Source: [Clostridium] fimetarium (lineage in GTDB: Bacteria; Bacillota; Clostridia; Lachnospirales; Lachnospiraceae). From it: 63,163 nt of DNA. Below the pieces are notes generated by a model that saw only the letters and a list, made by a program, of their open reading frames with translations, did not search any database and was not told the origin of the DNA. The DNA lies in assembly GCF_900111235.1 (NCBI RefSeq), contig NZ_FOJI01000022.1, forward strand, positions 1 through 63,163, written 5' to 3'. Positions 8,854-17,322 of this stretch are shown here, one piece after another (position 1 is the first letter of the stretch; the number at the start of each line of letters is the position of its first letter). A program made the position numbers and the translations under genes.

Positions 8854-9435
8854 ATGAAGATTTTGTTGTTTTTAGTGAAGGGTTTTGAAACTATGGAATT
8901 TAGTCCGTTTGTAGATGTTATGGGATGGGCAAAAAATGATTATGGAGTAGATGTTACTGTTGTGACATGTGGATTTACAAGGCAGGTTTTGAGTACTTTT
9001 AATATCCCAGTAATAGTCTCTAAAATATTTGATGAAATTAATATAAATGATTATGATGCTTTAGCAATCCCAGGTGGGTTTGAAGAGTTTGGATTCTATG
9101 AAGATGCATATGATGAGCGATTTCTAAGTTTGATACGAGAATTTAATGCAAAAAATAAAATAATTGCTACAATTTGTGTTGCAGCCTTACCTTTAGGTAA
9201 AAGTGGGATTTTAAATGGTCGAAAGGCAACTACCTACCATTTGGATGGAGGAAAAAGACAAAATCAATTGAAGGAATTTCATGTAAATGTAATAAATGAA
9301 CCCATAGTAGTTGATCGGAATGTGATCACTTCGTATTGTCCTGAAACAGCACCAGGTGTAGCTTTTAAGCTATTAGAATTATTGACATCTATGGAACTGA
9401 TGGAAAATGTTAAACAAGCTATGGGTTTTAAATAA
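8854..9435 (+). CDS. DJ-1/PfpI family protein
   Basis: A 193-residue class I glutamine-amidotransferase-like protein. The nucleophile-elbow cysteine is in ATICVAALPL (C108), the upstream glutamate is in FETMEF (E12/E15), and AIPGGFEEFGFYEDA (71-85) is the loop before the elbow. This pattern is typical of bacterial DJ-1 relatives (ThiJ/YajL/YhbO-like), which include glyoxalases, stress chaperone-like proteins and sensors. Substrate cannot be stated. AGGAG lies 8 nt before ATG 8854. It has no operon partner. Confidence 0.9.
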   Translation: MKILLFLVKGFETMEFSPFVDVMGWAKNDYGVDVTVVTCGFTRQVLSTFNIPVIVSKIFDEININDYDALAIPGGFEEFGFYEDAYDERFLSLIREFNAKNKIIATICVAALPLGKSGILNGRKATTYHLDGGKRQNQLKEFHVNVINEPIVVDRNVITSYCPETAPGVAFKLLELLTSMELMENVKQAMGFK

Positions 9436-9494
9436 CACTAAGTAAAAAGATAGTATAAATAAAGGGGGACTAAAGTCTAAAGGGGATGAAAATA

Positions 9495-9545
9495 ATGTTA
9501 AAGTGTCCTAAATGTAGTAACAAAATACCATTTTATAAACCATAA
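9495..9545 (+). pseudogene. Zinc-ribbon protein N-terminal stub
   Basis: AGGGGATG before ATG 9495 is a usable ribosome binding site. The product MLKCPKCSNKIPFYKP starts like clostridial zinc-ribbon membrane proteins and stops after the first CxxC. The remaining 150 nt to the next gene show no frame. Confidence 0.45.
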
Positions 9546-9704
9546 AGCTTGGGATTAACAGACAGGTCAGCAGTACAGTCAGGCAGACAATCACAGTCAT
9601 GGGCAATTTTAAAAAACAATATAGTTATATACTGGATTAAAAAAAATACGGAGATAGTAAAAAGTACATAAAATGACTCTATCAGTGCACTTTAGGAGAT
9701 GATT

Positions 9705-10850
9705 ATGAAGAAAGAAATCAAAACGGACTACTATGACAATTTCACCTGTATTGCAGATAAGTGTTCATTTACTTGTTGTCAAGAGTGGAAGATTGAAGTA
9801 GATGATGATACTTATATAAAATGGAATCGATTAAGCTTAACAAAGCAAAACAATAATTATTTAGATCAATATGTAAAACAAAAAGATGGCACACGTGTTA
9901 TTGCATTGAATGAACAGAAGCAGTGTCCGTTCTTAAATGAGCAGAAACTTTGCAATCTAGTATTGAATTTAGGAGATGAAGTTTTGTCTGAAACCTGTGC
10001 GATTTTTCCAAGGCAGACACACGAATTTGCAGATAGAAAAGAATATTCTTTGGTATCTTGCTGCCCAGAAGTTGTGGATTTGATTAATCAGCAGGATAAA
10101 ATTTGTTTTACGAAGAATATGTTAGATATGGATGGAGACATTTTGTTGCAGATTCGAACGATGATGATTACTATTATGCAAAATCAGCACTTCTCTATTT
10201 CAAAGAGTGTGATGATGCTTTTTTATATTCTTCTGGATATTCATCAAAAGGAATCTATATTAAAAAAAGATATAGACGAATATAAGGACGAAGCTGGTTT
10301 AAAAGAATTATCAGAGGCCATAGATAACATGCAATTTCTAAGTTTGGATACTTTTGAAGAAAATAATGAACTTTTTTTAGACATGACTGAAAATTATCGA
10401 AAGCAAGAGCAATATTCAAGTTATCTGGAACCAATAGCTGTGATAGCGGAAAACTTATCGAGAGACTATGATAAGCATAAAATGAGCGTAAAATTACAGG
10501 AATTCGAAAAGCAGTTTTCTTCTTATGAAAAGTTATTTCGTAATTACCTTGTTGTGGAAATTTTCTCAAATAGTCTGATGCCAGAATCGGATTTGGAAAG
10601 CATAGTTGTTATGTTTCAGTGGATTGCTATGGAATATGCGATGATGAGGCACTCAATCTTTCTAGGCTGGTTACTGGATGAACAAGAAAAACTGTCTTAT
10701 ACGGTGGTGCGTAATTATATTGTTGTTATATCACGAATGATGGGATATGACCAAGAAGATATCTGTGAATATCTGGAAAAAAGTTTTGAAAACTTAATAT
10801 GGGAATGGGGATATTTGGCTTTGATTATAGGAGCGGAAGAAGGTAAATAA
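9705..10850 (+). CDS. fliB: FliB-family lysine N-methylase-like protein
   Basis: Resembles FliB, the protein needed for lysine methylation of flagellin. The N-terminus carries the family cysteine set: C15, C20, C24 and C25 in DNFTCIADKCSFTCCQEW, then CPFLNEQKLC (C74, C83) and ETCAIFPRQ (C98). These are likely metal or Fe-S ligands. The C-terminal 250 residues are helical. The 382-residue length fits. ATG 9705 is chosen because AGGAG ends at 9698, too close to the in-frame ATG at 9699. No flagellin or motility gene is in the window, so the target is unknown. The HAD gene follows with one base between stop and start. Confidence 0.82.
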   Translation: MKKEIKTDYYDNFTCIADKCSFTCCQEWKIEVDDDTYIKWNRLSLTKQNNNYLDQYVKQKDGTRVIALNEQKQCPFLNEQKLCNLVLNLGDEVLSETCAIFPRQTHEFADRKEYSLVSCCPEVVDLINQQDKICFTKNMLDMDGDILLQIRTMMITIMQNQHFSISKSVMMLFYILLDIHQKESILKKDIDEYKDEAGLKELSEAIDNMQFLSLDTFEENNELFLDMTENYRKQEQYSSYLEPIAVIAENLSRDYDKHKMSVKLQEFEKQFSSYEKLFRNYLVVEIFSNSLMPESDLESIVVMFQWIAMEYAMMRHSIFLGWLLDEQEKLSYTVVRNYIVVISRMMGYDQEDICEYLEKSFENLIWEWGYLALIIGAEEGK

Positions 10851-10851
10851 T

Positions 10852-11526
10852 TTGATACGGGCAGTAATTTTTGATATGTTTGAAACTTTAATTACGCACT
10901 ATCATAGTCCACTATATTTTGGAACACAGATGGCGGAAGACGCAGGAATTTCAGAAGACAAATTTCAGGCACTATGGCGTCCGACTGAACATGAACGCTC
11001 TATAGGAGAGTTGACTTTAGAGGAAGCATTGGAAATAGTTCTTAGAGAGAATCATTGCTACTCCGAAATACTTATAAAGAAAATCGTGGAAAAACGTATA
11101 GCGGCAAAGGAAGAGTGCTTTAGACATTTACATTCTGAAATTATTCCTATGCTTTCAACATTGAAAAAAAAGGGAGTTTTGGTCGGATTAATTAGTAACT
11201 GTTTTTCAGAGGAAGCTGATGCAATCCGTAGAAGTGAATTATTTCCATATTTTGACGCTGTTTATCTTTCATATGAACAGGGAATTCAAAAACCAGAAGA
11301 GGAGATTTTCCTAAGATGTATGTATGGATTTTCTGTGAAAGCACAAGACTGTATATATGTTGGAGATGGGGGCAGCGAAGAGTTGGAAACTGCTAGAAAT
11401 CTTGGGATGGAGGCAGTTCAAGCAGCCTGGTATTTACAAGAAGGAATAACACAACCTTCAAAGCGAAAACATGACTTCTTCCAAATGGAAAAACCGCTTG
11501 AGGTACTGAATTATGTGGATATGTAA
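10852..11526 (+). CDS. HAD-superfamily hydrolase (subfamily IA)
   Basis: A 224-residue HAD protein. Motif I is FDMFETL with nucleophile D8, but the usual second Asp is Phe, as in haloacid-dehalogenase-type members that have an aromatic there. Motif II is GLISNCF, motif III the lysine in GIQKPEEEIF, and motif IV YVGDGGSEELETA. A helical cap lies at about residues 15-90. Phosphatase or dehalogenase-like activity is possible; the missing acid/base Asp makes a standard phosphatase less certain. TTG 10852 is the start, with AAGGT upstream inside the end of fliB, so the pair is probably co-transcribed and coupled. Confidence 0.85.
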   Translation: MIRAVIFDMFETLITHYHSPLYFGTQMAEDAGISEDKFQALWRPTEHERSIGELTLEEALEIVLRENHCYSEILIKKIVEKRIAAKEECFRHLHSEIIPMLSTLKKKGVLVGLISNCFSEEADAIRRSELFPYFDAVYLSYEQGIQKPEEEIFLRCMYGFSVKAQDCIYVGDGGSEELETARNLGMEAVQAAWYLQEGITQPSKRKHDFFQMEKPLEVLNYVDM

Positions 11527-11598
11527 GCTATTAAAGTTGAGTCTGTACCGGTGAAAAAGAACAGAACAGAGGTTTAGTTATAAATGGAGGCTGAAGCA

Positions 11599-11658
11599 AT
11601 GAGTAATTTCGCATTCAAAGAAATGCAGAAAATTCAAATGGAACGAATTGAAAGGTGA
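11599..11658 (+). pseudogene. 5' stub resembling a MazG-like gene start
   Basis: GGAGG at 11586-11590 precedes ATG 11599. The 19-residue product MSNFAFKEMQKIQMERIER opens like small MazG-like pyrophosphohydrolases (F-x-EMQ-x-(M/I)Q) and then breaks off. Its stop lies within the AAAGGTGA ribosome binding site of the next Nudix gene. The function call is tentative. Confidence 0.4.
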
Positions 11659-11662
11659 ACCT

Positions 11663-12154
11663 ATGGAACTTGATTATAACAAGGATTGCTGTATTACTAC
11701 AGAAAGAAACTGGTTTAGATATCGAGCAACAGCAATTATTATTGAAAATAACAGCATTTTATTAGCCAGTAATGAAATGTCGGATTATTTTTATTCGGTT
11801 GGCGGAGGTGTACATTTAGGCGAGACGGCAGAAGAGGCTGTTTTAAGAGAAGTGTTTGAGGAAACTGGTATTAATTATGAAATAGACAGGCTGATTTTTA
11901 TACATGAAAATTTCTTTTACGGAGATGGAAAAATTTTAGGATTAAAGTGTCATGAGATAGCATTTTATTTTTTAATGAAATCTAAAGGCTCACAAGTTAT
12001 TAATTGTAATGGTATGTGTTCTGAAGGTAAGGAATACATGACCTGGATTCCCATTTGTGAACTAAATAAACATACAGTTTATCCAACGTTTTTAAATGAG
12101 AAGTTAAAAAATATGCCTCAACAGATAGAACATATCGTTACTAGTGAATTGTAG
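11663..12154 (+). CDS. Nudix hydrolase
   Basis: A 163-residue Nudix protein. The box GGGVHLGETAEEAVLREVFEETGI (residues 47-70, given here by key residues G, E53, R62, E63, E66, E67, G69) is complete, so metal-dependent cleavage of a nucleoside diphosphate derivative is expected. The N-terminal strand RYRATAIIIENNSILLAS matches the fold. ATG 11663 is placed after AAAGGTG; an upstream in-frame TTG at 11648 lies inside the preceding stub. Substrate is not predictable. Confidence 0.9.
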   Translation: MELDYNKDCCITTERNWFRYRATAIIIENNSILLASNEMSDYFYSVGGGVHLGETAEEAVLREVFEETGINYEIDRLIFIHENFFYGDGKILGLKCHEIAFYFLMKSKGSQVINCNGMCSEGKEYMTWIPICELNKHTVYPTFLNEKLKNMPQQIEHIVTSEL

Positions 12155-12212
12155 TATTTAGCATTCTTAAATTATTAACATTATTTGTATTATCTGAATC
12201 GGAGGAAAGATT

Positions 12213-12560
12213 ATGGTGAATAAAATAAACTTAAGGGATAAGGTAAGCTCGATTGATTCCTTATTTACATATTTGAGAGTAGGAAAATTAAATGATCATA
12301 TGCTTAATGTATTAAAAGCAGAAAATCGAACATTAGATTTTCATACTCATGAAAATTCAGATGAGATGTTTTATTGCATTGAAGGTGAGTTTGATATTGA
12401 ATTTCATGATGGTCTAACTCATTTATGTGAAGGTGACTTTATTATAATTCCTAAAGGTACAAAACATCGGCCAGTATGTAAATCACTGGTTAAGTGTTTA
12501 TTGATTGAAGTTGAAGGCACATTGAACAATAGTAATACTGGCGGAGCATATACAAAGTAA
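12213..12560 (+). CDS. Cupin-domain protein
   Basis: A 115-residue single-domain cupin. Metal ligands are visible in LDFHTHENSDEMFYCIEGEF (H44, H46, E51) and PKGTKHRP (H85), matching cupin motifs 1 and 2. Small cupins act as isomerases, dioxygenases or sugar/ligand binding modules; no specific role can be assigned. GGAGGAAAG precedes ATG 12213. The gene stands 58 nt after the Nudix gene and is followed at 26 nt by an exact repeat core. Confidence 0.88.
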   Translation: MVNKINLRDKVSSIDSLFTYLRVGKLNDHMLNVLKAENRTLDFHTHENSDEMFYCIEGEFDIEFHDGLTHLCEGDFIIIPKGTKHRPVCKSLVKCLLIEVEGTLNNSNTGGAYTK

Positions 12561-12586
12561 AATGAGCATAGTGGAAGACGAATTAA

Positions 12587-12602
12587 CTTCCCATTATATT
12601 TA
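12587..12602 (+). repeat. Dispersed intergenic repeat, copy 4 (exact core)
   Basis: Exact CTTCCCATTATATTTA, 26 nt after the cupin stop and about 120 nt before the next start. The downstream arm is more diverged here. A short open stretch at about 12636-12700 was considered and not called. Confidence 0.75.
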
Positions 12603-12724
12603 AACAGACAACCATACAGAGAATGTGAGCAGGAATAAAAAAACAGATAATTCGGAATTTGTTGAATTTATTCATTTGACAACCCAAAGGAAAATGTAGA
12701 TATCGTTATTAAGAGGAGCAAAAT

Positions 12725-13387
12725 ATGGTGAAATCAAAGGAATGGAATTGGAAAGAAGCAGATAAATTATTTTGGACGAATCCTTGTGAGGAGAGTTACT
12801 ACTATGCAAACAAGTGGAAAAGGGAAGGGAAAAAAACGATTCTTGATTTGGGGTGTGGATTGGGGAGGCATTCCATTTTATTTGCAGAGCAAGGTTTTGA
12901 TGTAACGGCAGTCGACTTATCTCAAGATGGTGTCAAGTTTTTAAATGAATGGAAGCATAAAGTTGGTTTGGAAATATTGACTAAAGTATGTGATATGAAT
13001 CAATTGCCCTTTACGAATAATGTGTTTGATTGCATTTGGTCATTCCATGTTATTTCGCATACTGATACAGAAGGGTTTTTGACAATCTTAAATGAAATAG
13101 AGCGGGTGTTAAAGCCTGGTGGAAATATCTACTTTACTTTATGCTCTAAGGAAAGTTATGAATATAAGGAAGCTGGATTTCCAGTTATTGATGAAAATAC
13201 AATTATGAAAATAGATTGGCCTGAAAAGGACATTCCTCATTATTTTGTTGAATTAAACGATATTATAAAATTACTATGTAATTTTAACATTATACAGATT
13301 AGGCATATTGACAATTGTTTCTTTGATGGAAGTAAACAGAATAATAAGCACTTTTACATTGAAGCAATTTTGAAGGAAGAACTGTAA
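12725..13387 (+). CDS. Class I SAM-dependent methyltransferase
   Basis: A 220-residue Rossmann-fold methyltransferase. Motif I DLGCGLGRHS (41-50) binds S-adenosylmethionine, AVDLS (62-66) is the ribose-binding acidic loop end, and the post-motif ERVLKPGGNIYFTL is typical of small-molecule methyltransferases of the UbiE/Methyltransf_11/25 type. The C-terminal third probably sets substrate choice. AAGAGGAG precedes ATG 12725. The next gene starts 28 nt later and is also a methyltransferase-type protein, so the two may be co-transcribed. Confidence 0.9.
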   Translation: MVKSKEWNWKEADKLFWTNPCEESYYYANKWKREGKKTILDLGCGLGRHSILFAEQGFDVTAVDLSQDGVKFLNEWKHKVGLEILTKVCDMNQLPFTNNVFDCIWSFHVISHTDTEGFLTILNEIERVLKPGGNIYFTLCSKESYEYKEAGFPVIDENTIMKIDWPEKDIPHYFVELNDIIKLLCNFNIIQIRHIDNCFFDGSKQNNKHFYIEAILKEEL

Positions 13388-13415
13388 ATGTAAACAGTTA
13401 AGAAAGCGTGGGTAC

Positions 13416-13934
13416 ATGAATGCAATTCTATTAGTAATACCATTTATACTTATAAGGTTTGTACTTTTAAGTATATTAGATAAGAAGGCGATGAAACGTG
13501 CGGCTTTATTCGCTCCATTGATTAGAAAAGAAAAGACGGCATACTGGTTTTATGAAATTTCAAACATATTGTTTTTTATTTATTTGTGCTTCCTCAAGAT
13601 TACAGGTGATCCATACTGGCTTTATGCAGGTTTAATGATATATGGATTAGGAATCTTATTATGCATTGTGTCCGTTTCAAATTTTGCAAAACCTGCGGAA
13701 AATGGTATCAATCTTAACGGGATTTACCTGGTATCACGCAATCCGATGTATGTTGCATATTTTATATATTTTTTAGGCTGCGTGCTGCTTACTCAGTCGT
13801 TTATATTACTTGCAATACTATTAGTTTTTCAAATATCAGCGCATTGGATTATCCTATCTGAAGAAAGATGGTGCGTAAAGAAATTTGGGGAAGAGTACAT
13901 AAATTATATGAATAAAGTAAGGCGTTATATTTAA
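13416..13934 (+). CDS. Isoprenylcysteine/phospholipid methyltransferase-like membrane protein
   Basis: A 172-residue integral membrane protein with four or five hydrophobic segments. The C-terminal signature SRNPMYVAYF...SEERWCVKKFGEEYINYMNKVRRY matches ICMT/PEMT-type membrane methyltransferases, where RNPxY and EExxxxxxFGxxYxxY bind S-adenosylmethionine. Bacterial members act on lipids or unknown small molecules. No clear AGGAGG is present upstream of ATG 13416; AAGAAAGCG is weak, so translational coupling to the preceding methyltransferase is possible. Confidence 0.82.
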   Translation: MNAILLVIPFILIRFVLLSILDKKAMKRAALFAPLIRKEKTAYWFYEISNILFFIYLCFLKITGDPYWLYAGLMIYGLGILLCIVSVSNFAKPAENGINLNGIYLVSRNPMYVAYFIYFLGCVLLTQSFILLAILLVFQISAHWIILSEERWCVKKFGEEYINYMNKVRRYI

Positions 13935-14042
13935 ATGTTTATAAGTATATGGGCTAATTACTCCTGAAGAATAAAGTCACTTGATCAGTTATATTTAACT
14001 TAATATTAGGTGAAAACAAATAAAAATATATGTATGAGTAAA

Positions 14043-14072
14043 TTGATATTACATCTTGCCTTATAGTATAAT
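14043..14072 (+). promoter_or_regulatory. Sigma-A-type promoter for pepF
   Basis: TTGATA (14043-14048), 18 nt, then TATAAT (14067-14072), about 86 nt before the pepF start. Good match to consensus in both boxes. The gap 13935-14157 otherwise holds only a very weak repeat-like AGTTATATTTA near 13988. Confidence 0.65.
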
Positions 14073-14157
14073 GAACCTATACATTAAGTGGTAAAAAATT
14101 ACTTTTTATATGTAGAAAATTAATATCAAATAGTAAAAACTTAGAAAGAGAGACCTA

Positions 14158-15972
14158 ATGGAGAATGTAATTATAAAAAGAAAAGATGTAGATATCAATT
14201 TGACATGGGATTTAACATCAATATTTAAGACAAATGATGAGTTCGTAGTTGCATTAGAAAATATGAATCGTTTGACTTCTGAAATTGAAATGGAATATAG
14301 AGGGAAAATAAACACTGCAAAAAGCATAAATTCTTGTTTGGATTTGTATGGAAAAGTTACTGAATTAATCTGTTTGACAAGCAACTATGTAGAATTAGCA
14401 GTTTCTGTAGATTATTCAAACAATGATAATCAGGCAAGATATGTAGAAACAAGAAATAAGATTTCTGATGTCTTAAGCAGACTTAGTTTTATTAAGAGTG
14501 AACTAATGGAATCATTGGATGAGGAAATAGATAAAGCAATCTATAGTTCGAAGAAAAACGCTGTTTACTTAGAAGATATAAAAAAAGAAAAGGCATATGC
14601 ATTACATCCAGAGGTAGAGCGGGTATTGTCAGCACTTTCTAATACACTGGATGCGCCATATCATATATATGAACAGACTAAGTTGGCAGATATGGACTTT
14701 CCGCTTTTTGTTGTAGATGGAAAAACATATCCATTGGGATATGCAATGTTTGAAAATGAATATGAATATGAAATTAACACAAAAGTAAGAAGAGAAGCAT
14801 TTAACGTATTTTCAAATAAATTGAAAGAATATCAGTATACTACTGCGGCGGCATATCAAACTCAGGTCCAAAAGGAAAAAACAATAGCTAACTTGCGTGG
14901 TTTTAATTCTGTTTTTGACAGCCTTCTTTTTTCACAAAAGGTGGATCGAAATCTTTATAATAGACAAATTGATTTAATCATGGAAAAACTAGCACCTCAT
15001 ATGAGAAAATATGCAAAGCTGTTAAAAAGCATTCATAAGCTGGATAAAATGACATTTGCCGATCTAAAAATAGCAGTTGATCCAGAATATGATCCAACAG
15101 TAACCATTGAAGGATCAAAAGCATATATGGAAGGCGCTTTGAATGTATTAGGTGATGACTACTTAGATATGGTAAAGTCGGCATATAATGATCGTTGGAT
15201 TGATTTCGCACAAAACAAGGGAAAATCAACTGGGGGTTTTTGCTCAAGTCCATATGGGAAAAATTCATTTATACTACTTTCATGGAGTGAGAAAATGGCT
15301 GAGGTATTTACTCTGGCTCATGAATTAGGACATGCTGGACATTTTAGACTGTGCAATGAAGCCCAAAATATATTTGATACAGAGGTTTCTACTTATTTTG
15401 TAGAAGCACCATCCACATTGAATGAACTTCTAATGGCAAACTATCTTTTATCAACCAGTCAGGATAAGCGCTTTAGACGATGGGTATTATCGTCTATGAT
15501 AGGGCATACCTATTATCATAATTTTGTTACTCATTTATTAGAAGCTGCTTACCAAAGAGAAGTTTATAAAATCTTAGATGAAGGTGGGAGTGTTCAGGCG
15601 GATACACTTAGTAAGATAAATAAAGATGTACTGGAAAAATTCTGGGGTGATGCAGTAGATATTGTTGATGGAGCTGAACTTACATGGATGAGGCAGCCTC
15701 ATTATTATATGGGACTGTATTCTTATACTTATAGTGCAGGGCTTACGATTGCGACACAGGTTAGCAAAAGAATTTTAAATGAAGGGCAACCCGCAATTCT
15801 TGACTGGCTAGAAGTACTTAAAGCAGGTTCAACAAAAACTCCTGTAGAATTGGCCAAGATGGCTGGTGTAGATATTACAACAGATCAACCGCTTCTTGAT
15901 ACAATAGAATATATCGGAAGTGTGATTGATGAGATTATCGACTTGACGAATGGAATGGCTGTAAAAGAATAA
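14158..15972 (+). CDS. pepF: Oligoendopeptidase F (M3 family)
   Basis: A 604-residue cytosolic metallopeptidase of the M3B/PepF group that cleaves short peptides. The zinc motif is AHELGHAGHF (H388, E389, H392), with the downstream glutamate in VEAPSTLNELLMANYLL. LTWDLTSIFKTNDEF at the N-terminus is the typical PepF opening and the length is normal. The GAGAGAC element before ATG 14158 is a weak ribosome binding site. It has its own promoter and no operon partner. Role: intracellular peptide turnover. Confidence 0.95.
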   Translation: MENVIIKRKDVDINLTWDLTSIFKTNDEFVVALENMNRLTSEIEMEYRGKINTAKSINSCLDLYGKVTELICLTSNYVELAVSVDYSNNDNQARYVETRNKISDVLSRLSFIKSELMESLDEEIDKAIYSSKKNAVYLEDIKKEKAYALHPEVERVLSALSNTLDAPYHIYEQTKLADMDFPLFVVDGKTYPLGYAMFENEYEYEINTKVRREAFNVFSNKLKEYQYTTAAAYQTQVQKEKTIANLRGFNSVFDSLLFSQKVDRNLYNRQIDLIMEKLAPHMRKYAKLLKSIHKLDKMTFADLKIAVDPEYDPTVTIEGSKAYMEGALNVLGDDYLDMVKSAYNDRWIDFAQNKGKSTGGFCSSPYGKNSFILLSWSEKMAEVFTLAHELGHAGHFRLCNEAQNIFDTEVSTYFVEAPSTLNELLMANYLLSTSQDKRFRRWVLSSMIGHTYYHNFVTHLLEAAYQREVYKILDEGGSVQADTLSKINKDVLEKFWGDAVDIVDGAELTWMRQPHYYMGLYSYTYSAGLTIATQVSKRILNEGQPAILDWLEVLKAGSTKTPVELAKMAGVDITTDQPLLDTIEYIGSVIDEIIDLTNGMAVKE

Positions 15973-16004
15973 GGATTATTGAGATTAATAAACTTAATTC
16001 AAAC

Positions 16005-16012
16005 GGGGGGGG
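16005..16012 (+). repeat. G8 homopolymer at a ribosome binding site
   Basis: Eight consecutive G in A+T-rich intergenic DNA, 4 nt before ATG 16017. It forms the only ribosome-binding-like sequence for the small frame that follows. A longer G10 tract occurs in the same position before the MutS-like gene. Confidence 0.6.
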
Positions 16013-16016
16013 CTAC

Positions 16017-16124
16017 ATGATTAGTTATGATTTGTTGGAATCTGGAAATTCGGAATCAGGAAAATCACCAGAAGAACATAAGAAAAGAAGAGACATAATA
16101 AAATTAAAACAATGGGGTAATTGA
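16017..16124 (+). CDS. Small ORF or gene stub after G8 tract
   Basis: A 35-codon frame, MISYDLLESGN through LKQWGN, that ends 1 nt before the Nudix start at 16126. It is hydrophilic, rich in Lys and Glu, and not recognised. The G8 tract is an over-long ribosome binding site. It is either a leader peptide coupled to the Nudix gene or another 5' stub of a lost gene. Confidence 0.35.
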   Translation: MISYDLLESGNSESGKSPEEHKKRRDIIKLKQWGN

Positions 16125-16125
16125 A

Positions 16126-16647
16126 ATGGAATTATGGGATGCATATAACATAGATGGGACACTGGCGGGTGTGGATTTGATTCGCGGAGAAAAAATACCA
16201 GAAGGTTTCAGACATGCAGTTGCAGAGGTTTTTGTTTTTCATGAAGAAGGAACTATATTATTGATGCAAAGAGATAGGAATAAACCGAATTATCCTGGAT
16301 ATTGGGAAAGCGGTGCAGGTGGTGCTGTGCTAAAAGGAGAAAGCTTTTTTGAAGGGGCAAAGAGGGAACTTTGGGAAGAGACAGGTATTGTTGCAACAAA
16401 ATTAGAACCTACATACAGCGTAGTAACTCATGATACGATTTATAAAGGATATCTGTGTAGGACAGATATTTCAAAAGATTCTATAATACTGCAGGAAGAT
16501 GAAACCATTGGATATAAATGGATAAACAAGTCAGAATTTATGGAGATTTTTCAATCGGAAAAGTTTGTTACATCCTTAAAGGATAGGTTGGGAGCTTTTG
16601 TGAATCATCATTTCAGGATGGATAATTGCAGTGAGGTTCAGAAATGA
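16126..16647 (+). CDS. Nudix hydrolase, IPP-isomerase-like subgroup
   Basis: A 173-residue Nudix protein of the YfcD/IDI-like type that opens MELWDAYNIDGTLAG. The Nudix box runs from GGAVLKGESFFEG to AKRELWEETGI (66-88) with all key Gly, Arg and Glu present. PGYWESGAGG precedes it, as in isoprenyl-diphosphate-isomerase-like Nudix enzymes of unknown substrate. GGGGTAATTGAA upstream gives the ribosome binding site. Its stop overlaps an ATG (ATGA at 16644) in the frame of the next protein, suggesting coupled translation. Confidence 0.9.
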   Translation: MELWDAYNIDGTLAGVDLIRGEKIPEGFRHAVAEVFVFHEEGTILLMQRDRNKPNYPGYWESGAGGAVLKGESFFEGAKRELWEETGIVATKLEPTYSVVTHDTIYKGYLCRTDISKDSIILQEDETIGYKWINKSEFMEIFQSEKFVTSLKDRLGAFVNHHFRMDNCSEVQK

Positions 16648-17198
16648 AATCAATGGTTCAGTTACAGAGTAGGCAATTACATAATATTTATGCAAACAAG
16701 AAATTGAAAGGTATCATTATGAGAAAAAACTTACTAAATGAAAATCACTATACCGATTTATCAATAATGTTATTTGTGGAGGGGACTATTATAAAACCGA
16801 AATCATGGTTTTCTCTATATAATCATAATGCATATATCCCTATTGGAAATGCTGTTAAAATCATAAAGGAGTGGGAACAACAAGGCGCAAATATCATTTA
16901 CTGTACTTCACGAAAGAAAAGACAAGCGGATGATATTGCAACCCTCTTAAAAAGATATGGCTTTGCTGGCTCTTTCTTGGTATCAAGAGAGCAAAAAGAG
17001 AGTTATAAAGACATAGTAGAAATGTTGCAACCAGACATTTTGATTGAAGATGATTGTAAAAGTATCGGAGGGGTATGGCAAATGTGCATTACAAAAGTAA
17101 ATAAAGAAATAAAAGAAAATATATTGTCTATTGTAGTTTCAGAGTTTAAGGGGATTGATAATCTCCCTACCGATATTGAGCGGCTTAAGGCTATTTAG
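16644..17198 (+). CDS. HAD-like fold protein lacking the catalytic Asp
   Basis: A 184-residue protein whose core reads IMLFVEGTIIKPKSW, then IYCTSRKKRQADDIATLLKRYGF and PDILIEDDCKSIGG. The order matches HAD motifs I, II and IV, but the nucleophile DxDG is replaced by VEGT, so it may be a non-catalytic or altered relative. Two starts are possible: ATG 16644, overlapping the Nudix stop with GAGG 7 nt upstream, or ATG 16719 after AAAGGT, which begins at the conserved part (MRKNLLNENHY). I cannot decide between them. Confidence 0.6.
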   Translation: MKSMVQLQSRQLHNIYANKKLKGIIMRKNLLNENHYTDLSIMLFVEGTIIKPKSWFSLYNHNAYIPIGNAVKIIKEWEQQGANIIYCTSRKKRQADDIATLLKRYGFAGSFLVSREQKESYKDIVEMLQPDILIEDDCKSIGGVWQMCITKVNKEIKENILSIVVSEFKGIDNLPTDIERLKAI

Positions 17199-17257
17199 TA
17201 TGAACATTAATAAAAATTAGATTATGAGTAAAATCCAAGTTAGATAAGATAAACCAA

Positions 17258-17273
17258 CGTCCCAGTATATTTA
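17258..17273 (+). repeat. Dispersed intergenic repeat, copy 5 (degenerate core)
   Basis: CGTCCCAGTATATTTA matches the core at 14 of 16 positions, 59 nt after the preceding stop. It is followed by CCTAGCATATAGAAAATTTGAA, which resembles the sequence before the stub at 8022. Confidence 0.55.
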
Positions 17274-17322
17274 TAAATTAAAACCTAGCATATAGAAAAT
17301 TTGAATTAAGTGAGGGAATGCT

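Noticed and set aside
12636-12700. Short open stretch NKKTDNSEFVEFIHL after the cupin repeat
   Set aside because: No start codon with a ribosome binding site and no recognisable family; too short to call even as a remnant.
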